NCBI GenBank assembly: GCA_963819905.1
Contig: CAWFXP010000009.1
Location: 434,001 to 498,000 of the forward strand
Length of the DNA: 64,000 nucleotides
Origin: CAWCQC01 sp963819905
Lineage (GTDB): Bacteria; Actinomycetota; Thermoleophilia; Gaiellales; Gaiellaceae
Direction: 5' to 3'
This document shows positions 8,721 through 17,059 of this stretch, in pieces. Both the position numbers and the translations under genes were made by a program. The notes below the pieces were generated by a model. It made no database searches, had not been told where the DNA came from, and saw only the letters and a list, made by a program, of their open reading frames with translations. The first letter of the stretch is position 1. Each line of letters opens with the position of its first letter.

Positions 8721-9719
8721 CTAACCCTGAACCACTTCGCCTTGTTGCTGGAGCAACTCGAGCTGGCTCTGGACGAATTCGGCATTCGGGTCGTCGGGGG
8801 CGAGCTCGAGGAACTTCTCGTAGGCCACGACTGCCTTCTCGTTCTGCCCGGCTGCCGCGAGCGCCTGGCCGAGCTGGATGTAGCCGGTCGCTTCGTTCGG
8901 CCTTGCCTTCGTGATCCGCTCGAGCGCGAGCGCCGACTTCCCGAAGAGCTCCTGTGCCCGGTCCGTCGCCTGCTGCGCCTGCTGGCTCGACCGGCTGGCG
9001 AGCGCGAGGTCGACCGGCCCGCCGGCCAGGGCGCCGAGGAACCCGGTCGAGCCGGGAAAGCTGAAGACGGTCTGGGCGAACGACGAGCTCGTCTGCTCGG
9101 TCAGCGCCTGGGCCTCGGCGGTAGCGGCCCGGGCCTGCTGGTCGTAGAGGCCAGCGAGCTGCGCGGCGACTGCCGTGTCGTTCGGTCTGAGCGCGAGAAA
9201 GCGGTCGAGCGTCTTGGCCGCGGCGGCGATCTGGCCCGCGGACTGCTGGGCCGTGGCGAGGTCGCGCAACGCCTCGACGTCCTGCGGGTTGTCCTCGACC
9301 TTCTGCTGGGCCTCCGACAGGGAGGTCCCCGAATCGCCGCCGAAGATGTCGCGCACGACGTCGCCGAGGCTCGACCCACTGACGCCGGTGCCCACCCCGA
9401 GAGCCACGAAGCTCAACGCGAAGATGCCGGCGAGGACGGCGAACACCCACTTCGCGTGGGTGCGGAGCCGCATGAAGAACATCGTGTCGTCGGCGCTCGA
9501 CGCGTGCCTGCGCTCGGGCTTGGGCTCGGGCTTGCGGGCCGGCTTCTTCTCGGCTGCGGGCTTCTTGTCGCGCCGGGCGGGGGCCGGTGTCGCCGTTTCG
9601 TCGGCGGCGGACGCCTCGGGCTCCGAAACGGCTTGCGTCGGCTGCTCGTCGGCTACGCGCTGCGCAGTGCGAGCATTCGACCGCGGGCGCCTGCCGCGCT
9701 TCGCCGAAGCTCGTGCCAT
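8721..9719 (-). CDS. membrane-anchored TPR protein
   Basis: 332 residues. The first 80 residues are Lys/Arg/Ala/Pro-rich and cytoplasmic in character, followed by one membrane span (about 90-112, WVFAVLAGIFALSFVALGVG), then helical repeats with TPR words such as EALRDLATAQQSAG, FLALRPND and ATGYIQLGQALAAAGQNEKAVVAYEKFLELAPDDP. The role is unknown; TPRs bind proteins. ATG 9719 is strongly supported by GAGGAGG seven bases upstream, even though it makes the gene overlap the preceding amidohydrolase frame by 67 bp. It precedes the cytochrome c lipoprotein by 9 bp. Confidence 0.82.
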   Translation of the reverse strand: MARASAKRGRRPRSNARTAQRVADEQPTQAVSEPEASAADETATPAPARRDKKPAAEKKPARKPEPKPERRHASSADDTMFFMRLRTHAKWVFAVLAGIFALSFVALGVGTGVSGSSLGDVVRDIFGGDSGTSLSEAQQKVEDNPQDVEALRDLATAQQSAGQIAAAAKTLDRFLALRPNDTAVAAQLAGLYDQQARAATAEAQALTEQTSSSFAQTVFSFPGSTGFLGALAGGPVDLALASRSSQQAQQATDRAQELFGKSALALERITKARPNEATGYIQLGQALAAAGQNEKAVVAYEKFLELAPDDPNAEFVQSQLELLQQQGEVVQG

Positions 9720-10942
9720 TCCGGACCTCCTCTCGAGTACCGCGTGATTCCTCCCACGATGGTACGGGACACGCACCACGGTGTGCCGCCGAGAACCACC
9801 GCGACCGCAGGATGCTCGACCGGCTCGAACGGCGTGCCCGTGAGGTCGAGCACGCAGATGTCGGCGCGCTTCCCGGCGCGGAGCGAACCGACCTCGTCGG
9901 CGAGTCCGAGCGCGGTCGCCGAGCCGAGCGTCGCGAGCTCGAGCACGGTGTCGGCGTCGAGAGCGCCTGGGTCCTCCGCACGGGCGCGGGCGTGTGCGAG
10001 CGCCGCCCGCATCTCGGCGAACATGTCGATCGAGGGCGCCGTGGCCGGGCTGTCCGTGCCGAGGCCCACCCGCACGCCCGCGGCGAGCAGTTCGTCCACC
10101 GGGGCGACCCCACAGCCGAGGAACGCGTTCGAGCGAGGGCAGTGGGCCACGGCGACGCCGTGCTCCGCAAGGAGATCGATCTCCTCGGCGTCGAGGGTCA
10201 CGCAGTGGACGGCCACCAGGCGATCGCTCAGGAGACCGGCACCGGCGAGCGCACGGGCCCCGGTGGTGCCGGTGGGCGGAACGAGCAACGAGGGGTCGGC
10301 GGCGAACGCGCCGGACCCGTCCACCAGCCACTCCCGTTCCGCCGTGCTCTCGGCGAGGTGCGTCACGATAGGAAGCTCGAGCCCGAGACAGGCGGCGTAC
10401 AGCGCGGTCGACGCCGTGTAGGGAGCGTGAGGCGAGATGCCGAGCCGGACGCGGTCCGAGAGCGATGCCTCGATGCGCTCCCGGTTCGGCTCGAAGCGAG
10501 CGGCCAGGTCGCGCTCGTCTGCCCCGAACACCTCGAGGTAGACGATGCCGCGCAGGCCGAGCTCTGCCAGTGCGAGCGCTGCGGCGCCGGTGAAGCACGC
10601 GTCGCCGGTCGTCGTGATGCCCGAGCAGAGGCTCTCGGCCGCGCCGAGCCGAGCGATCGCGACGTGGTCGTCCCAGCCGAGCCTCGCCTTTCGCGCGATG
10701 TGGTCGGCGAGCCACTCGCGAAAGCGAAGACCGTCGCCGAAGCCGCCGTAGGCCGCGTACTCGAGGTGGCTATGCGCGTTGACGAAGCCGGGGAGGATGA
10801 CGCAGCCGGGGTGGCTCTCACCCGCGCCGAGCTCGGCGGCCGTGTCGACGGCTGCGATCAGTCCATCCTCGACGGCGACGGCGCCGTGCGGGATCGGTGG
10901 GCCCTCGACGGGGAGGACCCAGTCGGCCGAGTAGACGTCCAC
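9653..10942 (-). CDS. amidohydrolase-family deaminase
   Basis: 429 residues, GTG start. Metal-binding residues of the amidohydrolase TIM barrel are visible: HSHLEY (HxH, about residue 57), ISPHAPYT, the His in IVTHLAES, and the Asp in GLGTDSPAT. Flanking beta-sandwich segments (GLIAAVDTAAEL at the start, RAGKRADICVLDL near the end) fit the ATZ/TRZ-type chlorohydrolase-deaminase group that includes methylthioadenosine, aminodeoxyfutalosine and guanine deaminases. A role in futalosine menaquinone synthesis is possible but no neighbouring mqn gene supports it. The 3' end overlaps the start of the TPR gene by 67 bp. Confidence 0.85.
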   Translation of the reverse strand: MDVYSADWVLPVEGPPIPHGAVAVEDGLIAAVDTAAELGAGESHPGCVILPGFVNAHSHLEYAAYGGFGDGLRFREWLADHIARKARLGWDDHVAIARLGAAESLCSGITTTGDACFTGAAALALAELGLRGIVYLEVFGADERDLAARFEPNRERIEASLSDRVRLGISPHAPYTASTALYAACLGLELPIVTHLAESTAEREWLVDGSGAFAADPSLLVPPTGTTGARALAGAGLLSDRLVAVHCVTLDAEEIDLLAEHGVAVAHCPRSNAFLGCGVAPVDELLAAGVRVGLGTDSPATAPSIDMFAEMRAALAHARARAEDPGALDADTVLELATLGSATALGLADEVGSLRAGKRADICVLDLTGTPFEPVEHPAVAVVLGGTPWCVSRTIVGGITRYSRGGPEWHELRRSAAGARGRMLALRSA

Positions 10943-10950
10943 CTAGATGG

Positions 10951-11757
10951 TTACGTCTGGCCCGTACCGCTGCGCGCGAGCTCCTCGGCCTCGGCGGCTG
11001 CCTCCGCTGCCGCCTCGGCTTCCGCCTGGGCGGCCCAGCGTTTCTCGAAGAAGGCCGCTAACCAGATCGACGACTCGAAGAGGATCAGCAACGGGACGGC
11101 CTGGAGCGTCGTCGTGATCGGATCGATCCCCGGGAGCGCGACCGCGACGGCGAAGCAGATGACGATGCCGATGCGCCGGTTCTTGCGCAGCTTCGCGGAG
11201 CTGAGGATTCCGACTCGCGTCAACCCGAGGATGAAGACCGGGAGCTCGAAGAGGATGCCGATGGCGATGGATGTGATGGCGACGAACGAGTAGTAGTCGC
11301 GCGCCCGGATCTGGATGTTGTACTGCGACGCGTCGAAGTTGAGGAGGAAGGGCGTTGCGGCCGGGAGGACGACGAAGTACGAGAACATGATGCCGCCGAC
11401 GAAGAGGATCGTCGCCACGATGACGAGGCGGGAGATGAGCTTCTGGTCTCTCTCCTCGAAGGCGGGCGCCATGAACGCCCAGAGCTGATAGGCGATGACG
11501 GGCAGCGCCACGGCCAGCGCCGCGTAGAGGCTGACCATGAAGGACGTCATGAACGGCTCCGCGACCCCGAGCGTGATCGGGATCTGGCCCTCGAGCGGCT
11601 TGTTCAACGCGTCGAGGATCTGTCCTCGGAAGCCGTACGAGAACCCGAAGGCCAGCGCGACAGCGACGAGCGAGACGATCAGGCGTCCCCGAAGCTCGTC
11701 GAGATGCTCGGTCAGGGTTACCTGGTCGCCGAACCGAAGGCGACGCGGAAGGCGCAA
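10951..11757 (-). CDS. tatC: Sec-independent protein translocase TatC
   Basis: 268 residues with six predicted spans. The signature TEHLDELRGRLIVSL near the N-terminus and the GLTRVGILSSAKLRKNRR loop identify TatC, the receptor for twin-arginine signal peptides. The C-terminal tail is an Ala/Glu-rich helix. TTG is the likely start, 12 bp after tatA. Clients in this window may include the Rieske protein or cox components, but no twin-arginine signal was checked. Confidence 0.95.
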   Translation of the reverse strand: MRLPRRLRFGDQVTLTEHLDELRGRLIVSLVAVALAFGFSYGFRGQILDALNKPLEGQIPITLGVAEPFMTSFMVSLYAALAVALPVIAYQLWAFMAPAFEERDQKLISRLVIVATILFVGGIMFSYFVVLPAATPFLLNFDASQYNIQIRARDYYSFVAITSIAIGILFELPVFILGLTRVGILSSAKLRKNRRIGIVICFAVAVALPGIDPITTTLQAVPLLILFESSIWLAAFFEKRWAAQAEAEAAAEAAAEAEELARSGTGQT

Positions 11758-11769
11758 CGCCTCTCCCGG

Positions 11770-12078
11770 CTAGCTGGAAGCGTTCTTGGTGGGCTCTGGT
11801 GCCGGCGCGGTCTCGACCGGAGGGGCTGCGACCGGGGCGGCAGCGACCGGAGTCTCGGGCGTAGCGGTCGCGGCGACGACCGCCGGCTGCTCCGGCTTCG
11901 CAGGCTGCTCCTCCTCGTCGTCCTCGTCCTCGTGCTTCGACTTGCCCGTGATCGAGTCCTTGAACTCGCGCATACCGTGGCCGAGCGAGCGGCCCATCTG
12001 CGGAAGTCTCTTCGGCCCGAAGACGAGCAGAAGCACCAGCAGGAGCAGGAGGATCTCCCAGATGCTGATGTTCGGCAT
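11770..12078 (-). CDS. tatA: Sec-independent protein translocase TatA/TatE
   Basis: 102 residues. One N-terminal membrane helix (WEILLLLLVLLLVF) leads directly into FGPKRLPQMGRSLGHGMREFKDSI, the hinge and amphipathic helix that define TatA. The rest is an acidic then Pro/Ala-rich tail typical of actinobacterial TatA. It oligomerises to form the Tat pore with TatC, encoded next. Confidence 0.95.
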   Translation of the reverse strand: MPNISIWEILLLLLVLLLVFGPKRLPQMGRSLGHGMREFKDSITGKSKHEDEDDEEEQPAKPEQPAVVAATATPETPVAAAPVAAPPVETAPAPEPTKNASS

Positions 12079-12132
12079 GCGCCGAGGATAGCAGCGTTCT
12101 CCACAGGGGAACGAGGCACCCCGTGGGGCGAC

Positions 12133-12150
12133 GTTAAGGCCGGGTTAAGG
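12133..12150 (-). promoter_or_regulatory. 11-bp-spaced direct repeat upstream of tatA
   Basis: GTTAAGG occurs at 12133-12139 and 12144-12150, exactly one helical turn apart, about 55 bp before the tatA start. Tandem 7-mers with 11-bp period are the usual form of OmpR/PhoB-family response-regulator sites. No regulator can be assigned. Confidence 0.3.
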
Positions 12151-12173
12151 GCGTCTCGTGCCCTCGGCGGCGC

Positions 12174-12443
12174 TCAGGCTGCGTAGCGAGCAGCCGCGCG
12201 AGCGCGAGCCTTCGCCGCCTCGAGCTCGCGGTCCTTCGGCGGCGCTCCGCTCACGAGCCGGTCGAGCAGCGTCGTCGAGGCGGCGGCGACCGCGTCGACG
12301 GCCTGCTCGAACGCCTCCTCGTTCGCCCGCGACGGCTTCGTGAAGCCGCTGATCTTGCGGACGTACTGGAGCGCCGCCGCGCGGACCTCGTCCTCGCTGG
12401 CCGGCGGCTCGAAGTTGTGCAGCGTGCGAATGTTGCGACACAT
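12174..12443 (-). CDS. DUF2277 family small protein
   Basis: 89 residues starting MCRNIRTLHNFEPPASEDEV. This N-terminus with its conserved Cys-Arg-Asn-Ile is characteristic of the DUF2277 family, whose function is unknown; the rest is helical (ALQYVRKISGF and an Ala/Arg-rich tail). ATG 12443 is chosen over upstream codons because the family begins at this Met. It follows the sufR-like gene by 31 bp on the same strand and may be co-transcribed with it. Confidence 0.8.
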   Translation of the reverse strand: MCRNIRTLHNFEPPASEDEVRAAALQYVRKISGFTKPSRANEEAFEQAVDAVAAASTTLLDRLVSGAPPKDRELEAAKARARAAARYAA

Positions 12444-12474
12444 GCCGCGATCGTAGCTGTTCGCCGGAGACGGT

Positions 12475-13149
12475 CTAGGCGACTTCTTCGAGGTGCGCGG
12501 CACACACCCCGGGCCGCACGAACGGCGTCAGGCGGTCGGCCTCGACGTGCGCCCCGAGCTCCGCGAGCGCGCCCTGCATGAGACCGAGGTGCACCGAGCA
12601 GACGATCTTGCGGTAGGAGTCGGCAACCTCGCCGAACGGGCAGTGCTGCATGAGGAGCGTGTGGCCGTCGTCGCCCGCCTCGAGCGACGGCTCGAAGCCG
12701 AACTCCTCGAGCAACCGGACGACGGCCTGGATGTCCTCCTCGGCCGACGAGCTCGTGTTCGGCGCCTTGCGGTCGACGAGATACCGCCCCCAGGCCTCGC
12801 CGGCACGCTCCGCCTGCTCGGTCGAGCCCTGGCCGGCGCCCGCCAGGTGGCTCGCCAGGATCTCTGCGAGAAGCCGGTAGCCGGCGGACTCCCCGACCTC
12901 GGGCGGCTCGGCGGCCTCGTAGACGAGGCGCGGCCGGCCGCGGCGGTTGCGCTCCTCGGTTGCCGCCGAGACGAGCCGCGCGTCGGCGAGGACTCGAAGG
13001 TGGGAGCGCACGGTGTTCGGGTGGAGCCCGACCTCCTCGGCGATCTGCGACGCGTCGAGCGCCTCCGGGGCGGCGCGCAGCGCCTCGAGCACGCGCACCC
13101 GGCTCGAGTCCGAGAGCGCCCGGTGGATCCGCGACTCGGCGTCCTGCAC
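12475..13149 (-). CDS. sufR: SufR-like iron-sulfur transcriptional repressor
   Basis: 224 residues, GTG start. The N-terminus is a winged helix-turn-helix (SRVRVLEALRAA, then ASQIAEEVGLHPNTVRSHLRVLADARLVS). The C-terminal half holds three clustered cysteines with family spacing, in HCPFGEV, KIVCSVHLGLMQG and GVCAAH, plus candidate histidine ligands, as in SufR proteins that bind a cluster and repress suf genes when clusters are sufficient. It is divergent from sufC with only 45 bp between start codons. A TAAAAT -10 element ends about 7 nt before the GTG, so the mRNA is probably leaderless and autoregulated. Confidence 0.88.
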   Translation of the reverse strand: MQDAESRIHRALSDSSRVRVLEALRAAPEALDASQIAEEVGLHPNTVRSHLRVLADARLVSAATEERNRRGRPRLVYEAAEPPEVGESAGYRLLAEILASHLAGAGQGSTEQAERAGEAWGRYLVDRKAPNTSSSAEEDIQAVVRLLEEFGFEPSLEAGDDGHTLLMQHCPFGEVADSYRKIVCSVHLGLMQGALAELGAHVEADRLTPFVRPGVCAAHLEEVA

Positions 13150-13152
13150 AGG

Positions 13153-13185
13153 TTGATTTTACCCACTGCGGATGGTAAAAAACAA
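13153..13185. promoter_or_regulatory. divergent sufR/sufC promoters with overlapping inverted-repeat operator
   Basis: Plus strand: TTGATT (13153-13158), 17 bp, TAAAAA (13176-13181), reading into sufC. Minus strand: TTGTTT (13185-13180), 18 bp, TAAAAT (13161-13156), reading into sufR. A 7-bp inverted repeat, TTTTACC (13157-13163) and GGTAAAA (13174-13180) with a 10-bp spacer, lies inside both promoters, so a dimeric repressor there would block both. SufR is the obvious candidate. Confidence 0.65.
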
Positions 13186-13194
13186 GGGCATCGT

Positions 13195-14004
13195 ATGAAA
13201 ACGAGAAAGGGGTTGAGCACACCCTTGGCGCTCTTCGAGATCAAGAACCTCCACGTCGCCATCGAGGACGGCACCAAGATCGTCCGCGGGGTCGACCTGA
13301 CCATCAACCCGAACGAGATCCACGCGGTCATGGGGCCGAACGGCTCCGGCAAGAGCACGCTCGCCTACGCGCTGATGGGTCATCCCGCCTACGAGATCAC
13401 GGAGGGCGAGATCCTCCTCGACGGGGAGAACCTGGTCGATCTCGAGGCCGACGAGCGCGCGCAGCGGGGTCTCTTCCTGGCCTTCCAGTACCCGCACGCC
13501 GTTCCCGGGGTCAGCGTCGCCCAGTTCCTGCGCTCTGCCGTCAACGCGGTGCGCAAGGCGCGAAACGGCGGCGAGGACGATCCCATCTCCGTGGCGGAGT
13601 TCCGCAAGGACCTGACCGCCGCGATGGAGGAGTTGAGGGTGCCGCGGGAGATGACCAGCCGCTACCTGAACGAGGGCTTCTCGGGCGGCGAGAAGAAGCG
13701 GGTCGAGATCCTCCAGATGGCGATGCTGAAGCCTCGCATGGCCGTCCTCGACGAGACCGACTCGGGGCTCGACATCGACGCGCTCAAGGTCGTCGCCGAG
13801 GGCGTCCGCAAGCTGGCGAGCCCGGACACGGGCGCGCTCGTGATCACGCACTACCAGCGCATCCTCAACTACATCGAGCCCGACTTCGTCCACGTCTTCG
13901 TCGACGGTCGAATCGTCGAGAGCGGCGGTCCGGAGCTCGCCCACAAGCTCGAGGCGGAGGGCTACGACGCCTTCCTGCCCGAAGCAGTCGGAGGTGTTTC
14001 CTGA
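13195..14004 (+). CDS. sufC: Fe-S assembly ATPase SufC
   Basis: 269 residues, an ABC-type ATPase of the SufBC2D scaffold. Visible are Walker A GPNGSGKST, the signature FSGGEKKR, Walker B MAVLDETDSGLD and the switch His in VITHYQR. It energises cluster assembly on SufB/SufD. ATG 13195 lies about 7 nt after the predicted transcription start. TTG 13225 (MALFEIKNLHV by family alignment, preceded by GAAAGGGG) is a real alternative start. The stop overlaps the sufB start (TGATG). Confidence 0.95.
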   Translation: MKTRKGLSTPLALFEIKNLHVAIEDGTKIVRGVDLTINPNEIHAVMGPNGSGKSTLAYALMGHPAYEITEGEILLDGENLVDLEADERAQRGLFLAFQYPHAVPGVSVAQFLRSAVNAVRKARNGGEDDPISVAEFRKDLTAAMEELRVPREMTSRYLNEGFSGGEKKRVEILQMAMLKPRMAVLDETDSGLDIDALKVVAEGVRKLASPDTGALVITHYQRILNYIEPDFVHVFVDGRIVESGGPELAHKLEAEGYDAFLPEAVGGVS

Positions 14005-15419
14005 TGACGACGTCCGAGACCGAGGTCGTTGCCGGCATCGGCAACGACTACAAGTACGGCTTCCACGATCCAGAGATCTCCGTCTTCAAGTCGAAGCGTG
14101 GCCTGAATCCCGAGGTCGTCGCGGAGATCTCCGAGCACAAGAACGAGCCGGAGTGGATGCGGGCCTTCCGCTTGAAGTCGCTCGAGTACTTCCGCGCGCG
14201 CCCGATGCCCACGTGGGGCGGCAATCTCGGCGAGATCGACTTCGAGAACATCTTCTACTACCTGAAGCCGACCGAGAAGCAGGCCAACACCTGGGAGGAC
14301 TTGCCGCCCGACATCAAGAACACCTGGGACCGGCTCGGGATCCCCGAGGCCGAGAAGAAGTACCTCGCCGGTGTCGGCGCCCAGTACGAGTCCGAGGTCG
14401 TCTACCACAAGCTCCAGGAGGAGCTCGAGAAGCAGGGCGTGATCTTCCTCGACATGGACTCCGGCCTGCGCGAGCACGAAGAGCTCGTCAAGCAGTACTT
14501 CGGCACCGTCATCCCGCAGAACGACAACAAGTTCGCGGCCCTCAACTCGGCCGTCTGGTCGGGCGGCTCGTTCATCTACGTGCCCCCGGGCGTGAAGATC
14601 GAGATGCCGCTGCAGGCCTACTTCCGCATCAACGCCGAGAACATGGGCCAGTTCGAGCGGACGCTGATCATCGTCGACGAGGGCGCGTACGTGCACTACG
14701 TCGAAGGCTGCACCGCACCGATCTACTCGACCGACTCGCTGCACTCGGCGGTCGTCGAGATCATCGTCAAGGACGGCGGCCGCTGCCGCTACACGACGAT
14801 CCAGAACTGGTCGACGAACGTCTACAACCTCGTGACGAAGCGCGCCGTCGCCTACAAGGACGCGACGATGGAGTGGGTGGACGGCAACCTCGGCTCGAAG
14901 CTGACGATGAAGTACCCGGCCATCTGGCTGATGGGCGAGGGCGCGCACGGCGAGGTGCTGTCGATCGCGTTCGCGAACCAGGGCCAGCACCAGGACGCCG
15001 GCGGGAAGTGCGTCCACGTCGCGCCGAACACGTCGTCCGTGATCACGTCCAAGTCGATCTCGCGCAACGGCGGGCGGGCCGGCTACCGCGGCCTGCTCGA
15101 GGTGGCGAAGGGCGCCAGGGGCGCGAAGTCGAAGGTCGTCTGCGACGCGCTCATCCTCGACGAGGAGTCGCGCTCCGACACCTACCCGTACATCCGGGTC
15201 GACGAGTCGGAGAACGTCTTCACCGAGCACGAGGCGACGGTCTCGAAAATCGGCGAGGAGCAGCTCTTCTACCTCATGAGCCGCGGCCTCTCCGAGGACG
15301 AGGCGAGCGCCATGATCGTCTCCGGATTCGTCGAGCCGATCACGAAGGAGCTGCCGCTCGAGTACGCGGTCGAGATGAACCGGCTGATCCAGCTCCAGAT
15401 GGAAGGAAGCGTCGGCTGA
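14004..15419 (+). CDS. sufB: Fe-S cluster assembly protein SufB
   Basis: 471 residues, full family length. Typical blocks are NKFAALNSAVWSGGSFIYVP, GCTAPIYSTDSLHSAVVE, HQDAGGKCVHVAPNTSS and RGLSEDEASAMIVSGFVEP. SufB is the scaffold subunit on which the cluster forms, together with SufC and SufD encoded on either side. Coupled by one-base overlaps to sufC and to the VOC gene that follows. Confidence 0.97.
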   Translation: MTTSETEVVAGIGNDYKYGFHDPEISVFKSKRGLNPEVVAEISEHKNEPEWMRAFRLKSLEYFRARPMPTWGGNLGEIDFENIFYYLKPTEKQANTWEDLPPDIKNTWDRLGIPEAEKKYLAGVGAQYESEVVYHKLQEELEKQGVIFLDMDSGLREHEELVKQYFGTVIPQNDNKFAALNSAVWSGGSFIYVPPGVKIEMPLQAYFRINAENMGQFERTLIIVDEGAYVHYVEGCTAPIYSTDSLHSAVVEIIVKDGGRCRYTTIQNWSTNVYNLVTKRAVAYKDATMEWVDGNLGSKLTMKYPAIWLMGEGAHGEVLSIAFANQGQHQDAGGKCVHVAPNTSSVITSKSISRNGGRAGYRGLLEVAKGARGAKSKVVCDALILDEESRSDTYPYIRVDESENVFTEHEATVSKIGEEQLFYLMSRGLSEDEASAMIVSGFVEPITKELPLEYAVEMNRLIQLQMEGSVG

Positions 15420-15778
15420 TGGAGGTGCGAAAGCTCGACTTCGTCGGCATACCGTCGCGCGACGCCGACCGAGCCCGGGCCTTCTACGGCGAGACGCTCG
15501 GCCTGCGCCGCGATGCGAACGCCGAGTACGAGTTCTGGGTGGGTGACACCTGCCTCGGCATCTGGGAGCCCGAGCGTCTGGGCATGTCCTTCGAGCCGCA
15601 GCGAAACGCCCACCTCGCCCTGCACGTCGACGACGTGGAGAAGGCACGCACGGAGCTCGAGTCAAGAGGCGTCGAGTTCCAGGGGGACACGTTCGACACC
15701 GGGGTCTGCCACATGGCCCTCTTCCGCGATCTCGACGGCAACGATCTCATGCTCCACCACCGCTACGCGCCGAAGTGA
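15419..15778 (+). CDS. VOC (glyoxalase/bleomycin-resistance fold) protein within the suf operon
   Basis: 119 residues, a single two-module VOC domain: KLDFVGIPSRDADRARAFYGETLGL is the first beta-alpha unit and HLALHVDDVEKARTELESRGVEF the second, ending FRDLDGNDLMLHHRYAP. Possible metal ligands are His in NAHLALHV and Glu/His near the end. The substrate is unknown. Its TGATG junction with sufB and 4-bp overlap with sufD place it in the same operon; a VOC protein is not a standard SUF component. Confidence 0.85.
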   Translation: MEVRKLDFVGIPSRDADRARAFYGETLGLRRDANAEYEFWVGDTCLGIWEPERLGMSFEPQRNAHLALHVDDVEKARTELESRGVEFQGDTFDTGVCHMALFRDLDGNDLMLHHRYAPK

Positions 15779-16941
15779 GCAGGGCAGACCTGCTCGAGCG
15801 CTACGAGGCGCTGCCGCTCCCGTCGACGAAGGACGAGCACTGGCGCTTCACCGACCTGTCGGGCTTTGATCCGAACGCCTTCGACAGGGAAGCGGGCGGC
15901 ACCGGCGCACGGCCGGACTCGATGCTGCGGCTCGACACGGCGGGCACGGCGTTCGTCAGCGAGGCGGGGGTGGAGATCGTGGAGGCGCCCGCAGGTGTCA
16001 CGTTCGCGCCGCTCCACGACCACGAGCTGCTTGGCACCCTCGTCGGCACCGACGACAAGTTCACCGCCCAAAACGCGGCCCTTTGGAAGCACGGGTTGCT
16101 CGTGCACGTGCCCGAAGGGGTGGAGCTCGAGAAGCCGCTCTACGTGCGCTTCACGAGCTCGGCGCCGGGCGGTGCGTCGTTCTGGCGCCTGCTGGTCGTC
16201 GGCGAGGAGGGAAGCCGCTTCTCGCTGATCGAGGAGGAGGTCTCCGAGTCGCCGGGCCTCGCCGCCTACACGAACGTGGCGGCCGAGCTGTTCGTCGGCC
16301 GTGCCGCGAAGCTCGAGTACGTGTCGATCCAGAACCTGTCGTTCGAGACCTGGCACTTCGCGTCCCACCGGGCGCGGGTCGACCGTGACGCCGAGCTCGA
16401 CTGGGTCGCGGGCGGCTTCGGCTCGAAGAAGGGAAAGATCCGGATCGAGAACGACCTCGCAGGACCGGGCGCCACCTCGCGCGTTACCGGCGCGTACTTC
16501 GCCGACGGGTCTCAGCACCTCGACTACGACACGTTCCAGGAGCACGCTGCGCCGCACACGACGTCGGACTTCGCGTTCAAGGGCGCGTTGCGCGACTCGG
16601 CGACCGCGGTCTGGCGGGGGATGATCCGGGTCGAGCCGGACGCGCAGAAGACGAATGCCTACCAGGAGAACCGCAACCTGATCCTCTCCCAGCAGGCGCA
16701 CGCCGACTCGATCCCCGGGCTCGAGATCCTCGCGAACGACGTGCGCTGCACTCACGGGGCGACGTCGAGCCCGGTGAACCGCGACGAGCTCTTCTACTGC
16801 ATGGCGCGCGGGCTGTCTCGGGCCGAGGCCGAGCGCCTGATCGTGCGCGGCTTCTTCCAGGACGTGCTCGACCGGATCGCGCTCGCGCCGGTGCGCGAGG
16901 CTGTCGCGCACGCGCTCGACTCGCGCATCCCCGAGGCCTGA
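15775..16941 (+). CDS. sufD: Fe-S cluster assembly protein SufD
   Basis: 388 residues, GTG start. The N-terminus LPLPSTKDEHWRFTDLSGF is typical of SufD, and the C-terminal half has the SufB/D beta-helix words THGATSSPVNRDELFYCMARGLSRAEAERLIVRGFFQDVLDRI. It pairs with SufB on the SufC dimer and aids iron entry. The start overlaps the VOC gene by 4 bp. Confidence 0.95.
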   Translation: MSRADLLERYEALPLPSTKDEHWRFTDLSGFDPNAFDREAGGTGARPDSMLRLDTAGTAFVSEAGVEIVEAPAGVTFAPLHDHELLGTLVGTDDKFTAQNAALWKHGLLVHVPEGVELEKPLYVRFTSSAPGGASFWRLLVVGEEGSRFSLIEEEVSESPGLAAYTNVAAELFVGRAAKLEYVSIQNLSFETWHFASHRARVDRDAELDWVAGGFGSKKGKIRIENDLAGPGATSRVTGAYFADGSQHLDYDTFQEHAAPHTTSDFAFKGALRDSATAVWRGMIRVEPDAQKTNAYQENRNLILSQQAHADSIPGLEILANDVRCTHGATSSPVNRDELFYCMARGLSRAEAERLIVRGFFQDVLDRIALAPVREAVAHALDSRIPEA

Positions 16942-16954
16942 TCGACCAGTCGGA

Positions 16955-16976
16955 GGGGTCGGACGGGCCCGACCCC
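16955..16976 (+). terminator. hairpin after sufD
   Basis: GGGGTCGG (16955-16962) pairs with CCGACCCC (16969-16976) around a six-base loop. There is no U-run, so termination is uncertain; it may only attenuate read-through into the ATPase gene. Confidence 0.35.
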
Positions 16977-17059
16977 GACGGCGCCGGGATCGGGATCGCG
17001 GGCGCCTTTCCATCGTCTATCGGCCCGCGGGCTGCTAGCGTCGAGCCTGGACGCGCTTC

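Noticed and set aside
7923..10421. Long plus-strand open frame of about 830 codons
   Set aside because: It runs antisense to the cytochrome c, TPR and amidohydrolase genes, which have clear motifs; its product has none.
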